Source: CBDFHJ01 sp965247635 (GTDB lineage Bacteria > Chloroflexota > Dehalococcoidia > Lucifugimonadales > Australimonadaceae). Taken from it: DNA of 53,789 nt. Positions within the stretch are counted from its first letter, which is position 1, and every line of letters begins with the position of its first letter. The notes under the pieces are model-generated. The model saw only the letters and a list, made by a program, of their open reading frames with translations, had not been told where the DNA came from and searched no databases. Positions 21,001 to 26,754 of the stretch are shown piece by piece. The stretch lies in NCBI GenBank assembly GCA_965247635.1, contig CBDFHJ010000002.1:1-53789 (forward strand). Direction: 5' to 3'. The position numbers and the translations under genes were made by a program.

Positions 21001-24000
21001 TTGCTGTCGTCTCGGTCCGCACCAACCACGACGGTGTTGCCGTCCACCGCGACGGAATACCCGAACTGGTCGTTCTCCGCGCGTTCGGAGGCGGTTAGCT
21101 TGGCGGTCTCGGTGTCGGTGGCCCAACCGCCGGTGGCGGGCTTGATGAAGACGTACGCTGCACCGGAGTTGCTGACATCGTTGGTGTTGTTATCGGGGTC
21201 GTCGTAGTCGTGGTAGGGCGCACCAATTACGATCGTGTCGCCGTCCATGGCTACGGCCCGGCCGAACCGGTCGCCACTGGCGCGGTCGGAGGCGGTCAGC
21301 TTGGGAGTTGCATTGCTGGCACTGGTGTCATCCCAATCGTCCCAGACTCCGGTGGCGGCGCGCTTCGTGAATAGGTAAGCCGCACCTCTTGTGCCGTTTA
21401 CTTCGAACGCCCCGACCACGACTGTGTCGCCGTACACCGCTACGGAACGGCCGAACCGGTCTCCACCCGACTCGCCCCTCAGTGCGGCCGTCTCAGTCAT
21501 GTCGGCCCAATCGTTGGCCGGCTTGGTGAAGATGTAGGCCGAGCCCCTCGCTCCGGTGTCTTCCTCGGGCGCCCCGACCACGATCGTGTCGCCGTGCACT
21601 GCCACCGAAGTTCCGAACTTGTCTTCGGCCGCAGCGTCGGAGGCAGTGAGCCTGGCCGTCTGAGTCATGTCGGCCCAGCCGTTGGCGGGCTTGGTGAAGA
21701 CGTATGCAGCGCCAACATCGTCGATGGGGTTGTTGTTGTTGTCGGTGTGGTCCTCCTCGTACGCTCCAACGACGATGGTGTCACCATGCACGGCGACCGC
21801 ATGCCCGAAGCCGGCATCCTCCTTGGGATCGCTGGCGGTGAGCTTGCCCGCCTGGGTCCAGCCGCCGGCAACCCTGGTGAATACGTAGGCCGAACCGGAT
21901 AGTTTGATGGGGTCGTCGTCCCCGAGGGCCCCAATCACCAGGGTGTCATCGTCCACGGCGACCGACCACCCTAACTCGTCTTCGTCATCGCGGTCGCTGG
22001 AGATCAGCTTGATGCTCTCAGGAAACTGCAACACCTGGTACTTGGTTATGGACGTATTGCCGGGGTCGTTCCATTTCAGCCTGACCTGGGTGTCTCCGAT
22101 ATCGCTCTCGATGCCGCTCCCAGGCTCGGGATCGTTGATGGTAAGCCCAGTCAGCGCCACCAGTTTAGCGACCACAGTCAGGGACTGGGCGCCGGAGGAG
22201 TCGCCTACGTATGGGCCGTTGACAGCGCGGATGGCGAAGGTGTAGTTCCCAGTGTTCAGATTGTTGAGGGTGTGGGAGACAGTGCTGTGATCGCTCTCGG
22301 AGATGGTGGTCCAAGTGGACCCGTTGTTCTGGGTGAACTCATAACCGGTCACGGTCAGGTGGTTGGAACTCGGGTCCCAAGTCAACTCTACTTGGCCGAC
22401 GCCGGTCTGGCTGGCGGAAAAGCCTTCGGGTTCGACCGGAGCCGAAGACGCCGTCGCCGGAGTTGCGGACTGCTCGCCGGACGAACCGCTCTCCCCGGCG
22501 GCGTTAAAGGCGCGGACCCGGAAGGTGTAGGACGTGCCGTTGGTCAGGCCGGTCACGATATGGAAGGCGGTCCCGGACCTGCTCCCGGGGATGGAGGTCC
22601 AATCGTTGCCGAAGTCGCCCCCGGTCTTTTGCTGGTACTCGTACCCGGATATGGTGAAATCTGCGGGGCTTCTCCAGCCAAGCCACACCTGTTCGTCGCC
22701 CGCGACGGCGGTGAATGAGTCGGGCGCCGCCGGCTTGTCGACTATGATTACAGGCTGGGAGTCGGAGGCCGTTGCGCCCGCATTGTTGACAGCTTGGACA
22801 GCGAAGATGTAAGGGGTCGCCCGGACGGACAGGCCGGTGGTGACGGTGTAGGAGTCGGTATCGTAATCGCTCCCGGGGATATCGGTCCAACTGACGCCGT
22901 CGTCTTTAGTGAACTGATAGCTGGCGACGGACAGGGGGTAGAGACTCTCGTCCCACTCCAGGCTTACCTGCCCAACTCCAGTCTGCACGGCAGAAAAGTT
23001 TGTGGGTCGGGCCGGGCGTGCCACCGGCGGCGTCGCCGCCACGTGGTCGGACGGATCGCTTGCTCCGATCGCGTTCACCGCACGGATCCGGAAAGTGTAC
23101 CTGATGCTGTTGGTTAAACCGGTCACAAGGTGGGAGGTGGTGTCCGCTCCGCTGTCGGCGATGTCGTTCCAGTCCAGGCTGCCGAACACGTACACGGCGC
23201 CGGAATCGGCGGTGGTGCTATCTCCATTGTCATGAGAATATGCCCCAACCATGACGGTGTCGCCGTCGACCGCCACGGACGACCCGAACTTGTCGTTTGC
23301 TGCACGGTCGGAGGCGGTAACCTTGGCGGCAGTACTGGTGGAGGCCCAAGCGCTGCCGGGCTTGGTGAACACGTATGCTGCACCGGTATTGGCGACAGCG
23401 GTGCCTCCTCTTGAGGGAGTGACGTCGTGCTTGTGCGCCCCGACGACGACGGTGTCACCGTCGACCGCCACGGAAATCCCGAACTCGTCGCTGGCCGCGC
23501 CATCGGAGGCGATGAGCTTGGCCGTCTCAGCGCTGCTGTCGGCCCAGGCGCTGCCGGAGGGCTTGGTGTAAACGTAGACCGAACCCTTGCCGTCGTCCCC
23601 GCTGGCCCCCACGACGACGGTGTCGTCGTCGACCGCCACGGAAATCCCGAACTCGTCGCTGGCTGCGCCGTCGGAGGCTGTAAGCTTGGCCGTCTCAGCG
23701 CTGCTGTCGGCCCAACCGGTGCCGGGTTTGGTGTAGACGTAGGCCGCGCCCGAATCAGTGATGGAGTTGCCGCCGGCGTCCGCGCTGTCACCCTGGGACG
23801 CCCCCACGACGACGGTGTCACCGTCGGTCTCACCGTCGACCGCAACGGACGACCCGAACTGGTCGCTGGCCGCGCTATCGGAGGCGGTGAGCTTGGCGGC
23901 AGTACTGGTGGAAACCCAGGCGGTGCCGGACTTGGTGAATACGTAGGCCGCACCGGCGTTGCCGTCGTGCTGGTGTGCCCCGACCACAACGGTGTCTCCT

Positions 24001-24695
24001 CGCACCGCCACGGAAACCCCGAACCGGTCGCCTGCCGCGCCAGCCGTACCGGGGGTGAGCTTGGCTGTTTCGTTGTATTCGGGCGTAATTCCGCTAGTGT
24101 CAGCCCAGCCGTTGTCGGGCCTAGTGAAGACGTAGGCGGCGCCGGACCTGCTGGCAACTATATTGTTCAACTCGTAGTCAAGCTGGTGCGCCCCGACCAC
24201 GACGGTGCCACCGTCGATCGCCACGGAAATTCCGAAATGGTCGTTCTCCGTGGGGACGGAGGCCGTAAGCATGGCCGCTTTGCTCCACACGCCGGTACCC
24301 GTATTCCGGGTGAACACGTAGGCCGAACCGGCATTCGCGACGAGGGTGCCCACGCTGTCGGGAACGCCGTCCCCGTACACCCCGATTACCGCGGTGTCAC
24401 CGTCCACCGCCACAGAGTATCCAAATTGGTTGCCCAGGGTGATATCGGCGGTCAGCTTGCTGTTCTGGGCAAGCTGCCATAGCTGGTAGCTGGTTATTGC
24501 CGGCGAGCCGTCGCCGGGAGGCTCCCAAGTCAGCTTCACCTTGGTGTCGCCCGCCAGGGTGGACAGCCCGGTCGGCTTGGCCGGAGGGTCTGTCTGGGCA
24601 GACGTGTTCAACGGGATGGCGGACCCGGAGAGCAGGACCAAAACAGCGACCATCGCTGCCATGCCCAATCTTTGGGACCGGGAGCTAGGTCGCAT
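9054..24695 (-). CDS. giant surface protein: FN3 domains with embedded FG-GAP beta-propellers, cadherin/Ig stalk, C-terminal TM anchor
   Basis: About 5213 residues. A signal peptide (LGMAAMVAVLVLLSGSA, cleavage near TSAQ) is followed by FN3 domains of the type PTGLSTLAGDTKVKLTW...YTFRVRAVNAAG. I count 15 FN3 domains: eight uninterrupted, seven with an FG-GAP_2 block (FGISVAVDGDTVVVGA...GAAYVFTK) inserted after the YQLWQ-like strand and before the W-x-D-I strand. Blocks lie at about 24456-23178, 22015-20812, 20240-19060, 18786-17565, 17275-16040, 14875-13630 and 13335-12045, each with seven repeats. Then come one more FN3, four cadherin/Ig-like pairs (about 11605-9210) and one TM helix (ISLWWIILMAAGAVAGAAVIYII) with a basic tail. 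There is no LPxTG. It is probably a cell-surface adhesin or carbohydrate/matrix-binding protein (inference). ATG 24695 preferred over GTG 24698. Confidence 0.9.
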   Translation of the reverse strand: MRPSSRSQRLGMAAMVAVLVLLSGSAIPLNTSAQTDPPAKPTGLSTLAGDTKVKLTWEPPGDGSPAITSYQLWQLAQNSKLTADITLGNQFGYSVAVDGDTAVIGVYGDGVPDSVGTLVANAGSAYVFTRNTGTGVWSKAAMLTASVPTENDHFGISVAIDGGTVVVGAHQLDYELNNIVASRSGAAYVFTRPDNGWADTSGITPEYNETAKLTPGTAGAAGDRFGVSVAVRGDTVVVGAHQHDGNAGAAYVFTKSGTAWVSTSTAAKLTASDSAASDQFGSSVAVDGETDGDTVVVGASQGDSADAGGNSITDSGAAYVYTKPGTGWADSSAETAKLTASDGAASDEFGISVAVDDDTVVVGASGDDGKGSVYVYTKPSGSAWADSSAETAKLIASDGAASDEFGISVAVDGDTVVVGAHKHDVTPSRGGTAVANTGAAYVFTKPGSAWASTSTAAKVTASDRAANDKFGSSVAVDGDTVMVGAYSHDNGDSTTADSGAVYVFGSLDWNDIADSGADTTSHLVTGLTNSIRYTFRIRAVNAIGASDPSDHVAATPPVARPARPTNFSAVQTGVGQVSLEWDESLYPLSVASYQFTKDDGVSWTDIPGSDYDTDSYTVTTGLSVRATPYIFAVQAVNNAGATASDSQPVIIVDKPAAPDSFTAVAGDEQVWLGWRSPADFTISGYEYQQKTGGDFGNDWTSIPGSRSGTAFHIVTGLTNGTSYTFRVRAFNAAGESGSSGEQSATPATASSAPVEPEGFSASQTGVGQVELTWDPSSNHLTVTGYEFTQNNGSTWTTISESDHSTVSHTLNNLNTGNYTFAIRAVNGPYVGDSSGAQSLTVVAKLVALTGLTINDPEPGSGIESDIGDTQVRLKWNDPGNTSITKYQVLQFPESIKLISSDRDDEDELGWSVAVDDDTLVIGALGDDDPIKLSGSAYVFTRVAGGWTQAGKLTASDPKEDAGFGHAVAVHGDTIVVGAYEEDHTDNNNNPIDDVGAAYVFTKPANGWADMTQTARLTASDAAAEDKFGTSVAVHGDTIVVGAPEEDTGARGSAYIFTKPANDWADMTETAALRGESGGDRFGRSVAVYGDTVVVGAFEVNGTRGAAYLFTKRAATGVWDDWDDTSASNATPKLTASDRASGDRFGRAVAMDGDTIVIGAPYHDYDDPDNNTNDVSNSGAAYVFIKPATGGWATDTETAKLTASERAENDQFGYSVAVDGNTVVVGADRDDSNRGSAYVFTEPQGRWTDTEGTATLTAYDRRGDDRFGNSVAVDGDTVLVGAVGDDSDKGSAYVFGTGAEWADIPGSGAGTISHIARALRNNVKHTFRVRAVNAAGAGDASEADAKPEAATFGPSQPADLNVTQTGVGQVLLAWTASTEPLTVRRYQYKQNDGSGFGNWINIEGSDSSTASHTVTGLIARIEYSFTVGAVNGGGQNASEVESVTLEAQAAAPSELTADVGDEQVKLSWDDPGDSTIAKYQLIQIDTSKLNASDGLRGDEFGYSVAVDGDTAVIGAYQDDHTDAGGNAGSAYVFTKVSGVWSQVAKLTASDGDTSDEFGYSVAVSGETVVVGAHLDDHTDGDGDTDDDEGAAYVFTKPFTGWADMTQTAKLTAFGAAASDEFGISVAVDGNTVLVGAHQYESGKGAAYVFTKPYTGWADSNETAKFIASDAAANDEFGISVALDGDTAVIGAYHDDHTDDGNTIGNAGSAYVFTKVSGVWSQKAKLIAVDGAANDEFGISVAVNGDTVVVGARQNDTSSGAAYLFTEVSGVWKHVAKLTADDGAANDEFGISVAVNGDTIVVGAHQDDDNGDLSGSAYVFTRDSAGGWRQRDKLTASAGEAGDRYGYSVGVSGDAIVVGAYSDDRNEANTGAVYFLRIPGWTDILDSAATTTSHIVTGLTNNVEHTFQVRGVNAAGGGSASARVGGTPTFAIPNRPTGFAADAGDAVVDLSWVDPEDLTIDKYQLLQIIQGGKLTTASTDDPVVRGDGFGISVAADGDTAVVGAYQDDDATNDNSGSAHVFTRSSSAAPWSWSAKLTASDAAANDEFGIAVAVDGDTIVVGAHQNDSNKGAAYVFTWNSSNSNWEQKAKLTASDAAANDEFGIAVAVDGDTIVVGAHQNDSNKGAAYVFTKPESGGWADATETAKLTASDAAANDEFGISVAVHGETVVVGAHQNDADDQDNNEGAGYVFTKPESGGWADATETAKLTADNGAANDEFGISVAVHGETVVVGAHKYDVGGGTEKANAGAAYVFIKPTGGPWADGTETPKLIASDATRGDEFGISVAVDDDEDTIVVGAYLDDHTDDDGNTIGSAGSAYVFTQDSNGWSQKTKLTGPSRGKGDWLGYSVAVAGGTVLAGAYQSSISGPDSGAVYLWTVPQWADIANSDATTTSHTVTGLTNRVEYSLQVRAVDKVEGAGAGPPSDPLKAMPLKPKPAVPTVLSAVAGDSQVELSWDDPAGGSPPIINYQLWQHAEHPTLTADTRTANDEFGYAVAIDGDTAVVGMPGEDSPDNSGAAFVFTRDQGTGKWSPSPVARLRASDPGTQYRFGLSVAVHEDTSNGDTIVVGAPDHSSSKGAVYVFSEPSGGWANDVGEDHATETARFLASDGAAADEFGNSVEVVGNTIVVGAYLDDDNGDSSGSAYVFDEPSGGWANDTDSDDADAEFDHTTETLKLSGSSGSDNFGRSVAIDGDTIVVGASGDDSGTGSAFVFIKPATGWANSSGTEVAKLTAYFGSGSDGGDRFGRSVAIDGGTIVVGAYGDDGDTGSAYVFTKPDTGWANSPGTETAQLTASDRSGGDEFGRSVSVDGDTVVVGAHKDNIGGGTDIEGSSYVFTKPKAEWVDSSEAAKLPGPGDSDDDKFGWSVAIDEDTILVGADWHSSNDAGAAYLYDIRVWADIDGSTGETRSHFATGLTNDAEHTFAVRAVNDGGASGPSNQVSAEPASAASAPAKPRNFSAVQVGAREVRLEWEPSTDPLTIVTFEYTDNAGENEIWKDATGSHSTTASYTVSDLVVDTTYTFAVRAINSAGEGVSSDPWSVTIAAAPADRPTALTAVAGDEQVQLSWRYSGSQTSTTGFQYQQKTGGDFGDDWTDIIGSTAVTRSHIVTGLTNDTTYTFRVRAVNVTIGSDTTNEEDATPSASGSRPARPTNFNAEQTGVGQVELTWDTAGARLTVTGYQYTADGGSNWSDISGSDSGTVSHIVSGLMVDTMYTFAVRAVNSGMLSGFSSSFRDVTIIDVPNMPTGLGTTSGDTQATFHWNVTVETTDRPIDKHQLLHLPQSKLTADDGADDDEFGYSVAIDGNTAVVGAPGSNSNAGAAYVFVFTEAADDDDGVWSQVAKLTASDGAATDEFGYSVAVDGDTIVVGAHLENANDDDQVITDDVADSGAAYVFTKPESGGWADATETAKLTAFGAAESDEFGISVAVHGETVVVGAHLDDHTDGDGDTDDDEGAAYVFTKPGSGGWADATETAKLTASDGTANDKFGISVSLDDDTVVVGAHQPQYEENGANVEVGPGAAYVFTKPATGGWTDNTEGAKFTAPDGAANDEFGVSVAIDVDAVVVGAHLHDVGANANAGAAYVFTRDSNSGKWGQPLKLTASNGHADDGFGNSVAVDGNTAVVGAYLDDRDNAASDTGSTYVFARKLGVWSQTLNLAGPGPDQNDRLGYSVAVDDGTLLAGAPQDEIDPGFAYAMDISDAEWTDFVSTELTDNGEDYFYRVLNLTNDQEYAFRVRSVNAAANRPSNETVAATPKSAKPGKTDGLSAQPGDFQVTLSWDDPRDSSLTGYQVLRPPEQTKFTAGSDGERNGAFGASVAVDDAAVVVGGTAVVGAPKHNVGSKSNAGAAYVFTEVDGVWSGPIELTAGSDGAENDWFGYSVAVEGNVAVIGAYQHDTNDNADAGAAYVFIRDPLTGVWSEPVKLIANDGAENDWFGYSVAVDGETIVVGARWHNGKAGAAYVFTRNSMTRVWGNDPEPGETHRVETAKLTASDGGTFNYFGHSVAVDGETIVIGAPGYNANTGVAYVFTRNSMTRVWGNDPESGETHRVETAKLTAFNGHAGDGFGNSVAVDGETIVVGAQQGDGERGSAYVFTEPTGDGGWADNTETAKLAASDRELGDHFGNSVAVRGGSIVVGAYTANINECDECGEDLRSGAAYVFTKTDGAVWANDPNEDHRTESGKLTLPTEEGAVEKSDEFGNSVALDGQSIVVGAPEGNDGFGSVYVSDIPKWDFLASGADTTSATVGGLTNGVKHAFQVRAVDFYGEGLPSNIDRATPMPAPDAPTNFSATARNARVQLTWKDLIDSSITRYEYRQARGNGAFGPAIPIPGSDKATTSHTVRKLTNRVAYTFQIRAVNYYGTGDWSASSNATPRLPNRSPYFIIGGDSATFTVDENTPPGTPVGSALTARDQNGDRLSYSLSGIHASSFDIDSNTGQLIVKDPLDYETQSVYEVTVRVSDDRNASDDADVTITITNVDEAGIVAVSLEQPEVGTALVVSLSDPDGSVSNISWQWARSSDGSDWSDISGADSDSYTPVADDVGIYLRATVSYTDVYGSGKSAQAVSPRQTAQRAPFFAGDVTLTVEENTPPGTLVGEAITATDPDGDILTYSLSETDASFFVIDGSTGQITVGSGTMLDYESGPARYTVIVSVHDGRDAYGNDDSTIDDQIEVNIDVTDVDEAGTVAVSLEQPEVETVLVVSLSDPDGSVSDISWQWARSSDGSNWSDITGADSATYTPVANDVGSYLRASVSYTDWYGSGKSAQAVSPRQTAQRAPFFAGDVTLTVDENMAPGAFVVSPLTATDPDGDVLTYSLSGTGAASFVIDGANGQITVGSGTVFDYESGPARYTFIVSVHDGRDAYGNDDTAIDDSVEVNIYVNDVDEAGTVSVSPEQPQAGTALAAFLSDPDGLVSDVSWQWARSSDGSNWTDITGAESATYTPVADDVGGYLRASTAYTDGHDSGKSAHAVSPQRTAQGDPSFAGDVTLTVEENTPPGALVGSALTAIDPDGDILTYSLSGTDASTFVIDGSSGQITVGSGTMLDYESGPARHTVIVSVHDGRDAYGNDDSTIDDRIEVSIDVSNVDEAGTVSVSSERPKVGAALAASLSDPDGSLSDISWQWAASSDRANWQDTAGASSSTYTPVDLDADKYLRVTASYADGEGSGKQAQAVLSNPVQGLPEPVATPAPIVPVDDGGISLWWIILMAAGAVAGAAVIYIIVRKRGRI
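9210..11605 (-). repeat. four tandem cadherin + Ig-like units (about 606-bp period)
   Basis: Coding repeat in the giant gene. Each unit has a cadherin domain (VEENTPPG, TATDPDGD, LDYESGPARY, VHDGRDAYGNDD) and an Ig-like domain (SLSDPDGSVSDISWQWARSSDG, YTPVADDVG, YLRASVSYTD). Parts are nearly identical in DNA: the segment starting CGCCTGCGAAGAATGGAGC at 10391 recurs at 10997, 606 bp (202 codons) apart. The calcium-binding DxD and DPDGD motifs suggest a rigid Ca-dependent stalk next to the membrane anchor. Confidence 0.85.
18312..18603 (-). repeat. exact 130-bp duplication of one propeller blade (162-bp period)
   Basis: Bases 18312-18441 and 18474-18603 read as identical and are offset by 162 bp, i.e. 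54 codons, the length of one FG-GAP blade in the fourth propeller block. The other blades have diverged much more, so this is a recent internal duplication or gene-conversion event. Confidence 0.8.
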
Positions 24696-24843
24696 CACGG
24701 TTGTGCCTTATAACTCGTACGTAAGCGGTGCATATCGCCGAACTGGCGTCAAACCAAAAACACAATACGACTCACGCCACACAATTATCTGCTGAAAGTA
24801 CAACCCTTTGAGTTCTATGGGAAGTCAATCTATGATACCTCCG

Positions 24844-24870
24844 AATCTCCCACCTGACAAGTGGGAGATT
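24844..24870. terminator. hairpin upstream of the giant gene
   Basis: 10-bp stem (AATCTCCCAC / GTGGGAGATT) with a short loop and a following TCTC. It could be a transcription terminator for the decayed gene to its right or a remnant of a mobile element. There is no clear U-tract. Confidence 0.4.
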
Positions 24871-24879
24871 CTCTCGGCA

Positions 24880-25069
24880 GCAAGCGGCGCACCCTTCTCT
24901 TTGGGATAGAGCATCTCCTCGGATAAGGGCGGCACTTGGACGTTATCTCCTGGGTCCTGGGGTCGAACACCGTCTCGCCCCAAAGCCAGCCGTCGGGATA
25001 GGCCAACAGCGTTTGCAGGTAGGTGGCCAGAAGTCTTTTGGAGCCGCTGGTGAACGCCTTCGACTCTGA
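24880..25069 (-). pseudogene. helicase-like gene fragment, frameshifted
   Basis: Reading leftwards from 25069, the frame gives SKAFTSGSKRLLATYLQTLL followed by AYPDG, then GETVFDPRTQE. After a one-base shift near 24930 it continues QVPPLSEEMLYPKEKGAP. The pattern resembles SNF2/DEAD-type helicases carried on mobile elements, but the family is only tentative. The fragment stops exactly at the IS3 terminus at 25070, so IS insertion truncated it. Confidence 0.45.
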
Positions 25070-25180
25070 GGTGGACCCGGAAAATCGGACAAGCAGCTAA
25101 GTGAGAGTCCTGCTCCTAAACTAAGGGCAGCGGTAGCTGTCGGGAAGGAGTGGGAGATGTCGAAAGGACGCAGAAAGTCA
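25070..25180 (+). mobile_element. left end of an IS3-family element (terminus plus start of OrfA)
   Basis: It begins with GGTGGACCCGGAAAATCGGA, an IS3-like terminal repeat, and runs through a leader to GGAAGGAGTGGGAG and ATG at 25157. After about seven plausible OrfA codons (SKGRRK) it meets a second terminus at 25181. The rest of OrfA is missing. Confidence 0.5.
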
Positions 25181-25540
25181 AGTGGACCCCATCATCAGGA
25201 CAGCGGTGAGGCTAAAATAAGAGAGTCTACCGCGGGGGTGTCTCGTAAACCTTCATCCGATGGTAAGGCTCGTGGATGTTCCAGTAAACACCTTTGTGGG
25301 CTCACTGCTTGGAACACCTGACCCGGTGACCGATAGCCCAGGGCTTGATGGGGCCGCTCTTGGTTGTAGAAGGCCAGATAAGCCCCAATCCCCTTTCTGG
25401 CCTCAGTCCCATTTTGGTATGCCTTCAGGTACATCTCCTCGTACTTGATGCTGCGCCACAGCCGTTCCACGAAGACGTTGTCCATGCACCGGCCCCTGCC
25501 GTCCATGCTCACTTGAACGCCTTGCGTCAGCAGCATAGAC
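25181..25540 (-). pseudogene. IS3-family OrfB C-terminal fragment with its terminus
   Basis: The minus strand encodes GVQVSMDGRGRCMDNVFVER followed by LWRSIKYEEMYLKAYQNG, YLAFYNQERPHQALGYRSP: the end of an IS3-family integrase domain, including the last catalytic Glu region. The N-terminal two thirds are absent. The sequence AGTGGACCCCATCATCAGGA at 25181 resembles the terminus at 25070 in reverse, so this is an IS end in the opposite orientation. The two pieces may come from one element rearranged by deletion and inversion. Confidence 0.65.
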
Positions 25541-25691
25541 CAGATGCAACCGACACAAAAACCTGCGGTACTCCTGGGCGGTTGATTTGGATGCAGCGAA
25601 CGGAGACGGTCGCATATCCTAGCTGGTTTGGCGTCGCCAGCTCGTTGATCTGACGCCGAACGGCCTGATGACGGGTCCGAGTCTCAATACG

Positions 25692-25724
25692 TGGGCCCGG
25701 ATAGACTCGAACTATCGACCTCTG
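25692..25724 (-). other. tRNA 3' half (tRNA-Ile-like), possible attachment-site remnant
   Basis: On the minus strand, AGAGGTCGATAG, TTCGAGT and CTATCCGGGCCCA form a T-arm (GATAG/CTATC with a TTCGAGT loop) followed by the 3' acceptor strand and discriminator A. No D-arm or anticodon arm precedes it. Such 3' tRNA ends are what integrases leave at attachment sites. The isoacceptor call (Ile-GAT) rests only on resemblance. Confidence 0.55.
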
Positions 25725-26187
25725 CCCTTCCAAACATAGTTCACGCACAGCTTATTCCCCATCATCAGTAATGTGCTCCGTTAGTCGCGCCATCGGTACC
25801 GTCAATAACGTCAGCCTCTCTGTAGGTACAGAACCCACTAGTTTTCACTAACCGCAACATTTGGCGACCCTCGGGAGCTATTGCTATCCTCCAAACGGCT
25901 TGAACGCCTCCATCGCGGCCATGTAGCTGTCTAAAAGGCATGGCACAAGCGGGTGAAGTTCGCCGGGTCGCTGCCCCTGCCCTGGTCCCTGACCCTGATA
26001 AGCGGCGGAAGCGGCGGTGTGGGCTGGCTATTGGGTCGGGTGTTTGGGGCGTGGTAGGTCACGCAAACTTGTAAATCTATTTGTAAATCTACTTCGTTAC
26101 ACCCCGTTTTACTGCACCCACTTTTAGCTTTAGATAGGACGGGGCGGGGTATGCAGTTTGTAGCTAATTGCGCTCAATTGTTCTACG

Positions 26188-26235
26188 GATAACAGTTTTT
26201 GAGAGCGGCGCCTTCAACCACTCGGCCACCTCTCC
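26188..26235 (-). other. tRNA-Ser 5' half (broken tRNA gene)
   Basis: On the minus strand, GGAGAGGTGGCCGAGTGGTT and GAAGGCGCCGCTCTC give the 5' acceptor strand, D-arm and anticodon stem start of a tRNA-Ser. The sequence then diverges in the anticodon loop: no pairing stem, no long variable arm, no TTCGAAT loop and no CCTCTCC acceptor partner follow. The tRNA cannot fold, so it is a fragment, possibly left by integration into the anticodon region. Confidence 0.7.
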
Positions 26236-26394
26236 TATGTAACCAGCATATAGCACACCGCTGATGCTTTTCAAGACGCACGGTTCAATGGGAAGCATCG
26301 CGACGATAGCGGTTGGACAATGGGAGGGACAACCTCAGCTTATGGCAACGTCAATACCACTGACCGGATGCCTGTATTTCAAAATACGACCGCA

Positions 26395-26754
26395 TCACTT
26401 TTGTCGCTGCAAGAGCTGCAGCACGTTCCCGTCAGGGTCCAGGAATGTGGCTACCCAACCACCCCAATGCTCCTGCTCCGGAGGGCGAACGAACTCTACA
26501 CCTTGCTCGCTAAGTCGGTGGTGCTCATGGTGGATGTCCGTAACGCCGAAGCTTATCATGATACGATAAGGGTCCTGAGCGTGGCCTTTCACTCTGTCAT
26601 GGAGCCCAAGGTTCAGGCGCAGGTTGCCCCACTCGAAGTTGGCCCATCCTGCTTTGTAACCTCGCAGCTTCAATCCCAGGGTATCTCTGTAGAATGCCAC
26701 CAGCCGCTCTGTGTCCTCAGTCCATACAGTGACGCCAATCACTCCTTCGTTCAT
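26395..26754 (-). CDS. VOC (glyoxalase-like) protein at the end of the trp operon
   Basis: 119 residues, one VOC domain: GVTVWTEDTERLVAFYRDTL followed by GLKLRG, an internal SFGVTDIHHEHHRLSEQGVE, and the closing TFLDPDGNVLQLLQ. Its ATG overlaps the trpC stop codon by four bases (ATGA), so it is translationally coupled to trpC and is the last gene of the operon. Its substrate is unknown. A second, unrelated-looking VOC gene sits between trpE and trpG. Confidence 0.85.
   Translation of the reverse strand: MNEGVIGVTVWTEDTERLVAFYRDTLGLKLRGYKAGWANFEWGNLRLNLGLHDRVKGHAQDPYRIMISFGVTDIHHEHHRLSEQGVEFVRPPEQEHWGGWVATFLDPDGNVLQLLQRQK

Larger units (their letters stand above)
25541..26394. other. gene-poor region with tRNA fragments
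   Basis: No convincing intact gene. Apart from the two tRNA fragments listed separately, the minus strand at about 25940-25893 reads DSYMAAMEAFKPFGG followed by a stop, which looks like the tail of a lost gene, but no upstream frame continues it. Two short direct repeats (AAATCTATTTGTAAATCTA) are near 26075. The base composition is mixed and the whole stretch appears to be decayed mobile DNA. Confidence 0.5.

Noticed and set aside
13905..24482. Long open frames on the plus strand (e.g. 13905-14891, 15399-16469, 18000-19265, 23427-24482)
   Set aside because: They are exactly antisense to the giant gene's repeats, rich in Val/Gly/Arg repeats mirroring the FG-GAP codons, and have no ribosome binding sites or family motifs.
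26150..26235. Intact tRNA-Ser or selenocysteine tRNA
   Set aside because: The anticodon stem does not pair and no variable arm, T-arm or 3' acceptor follows; only the 5' half is tRNA-like.
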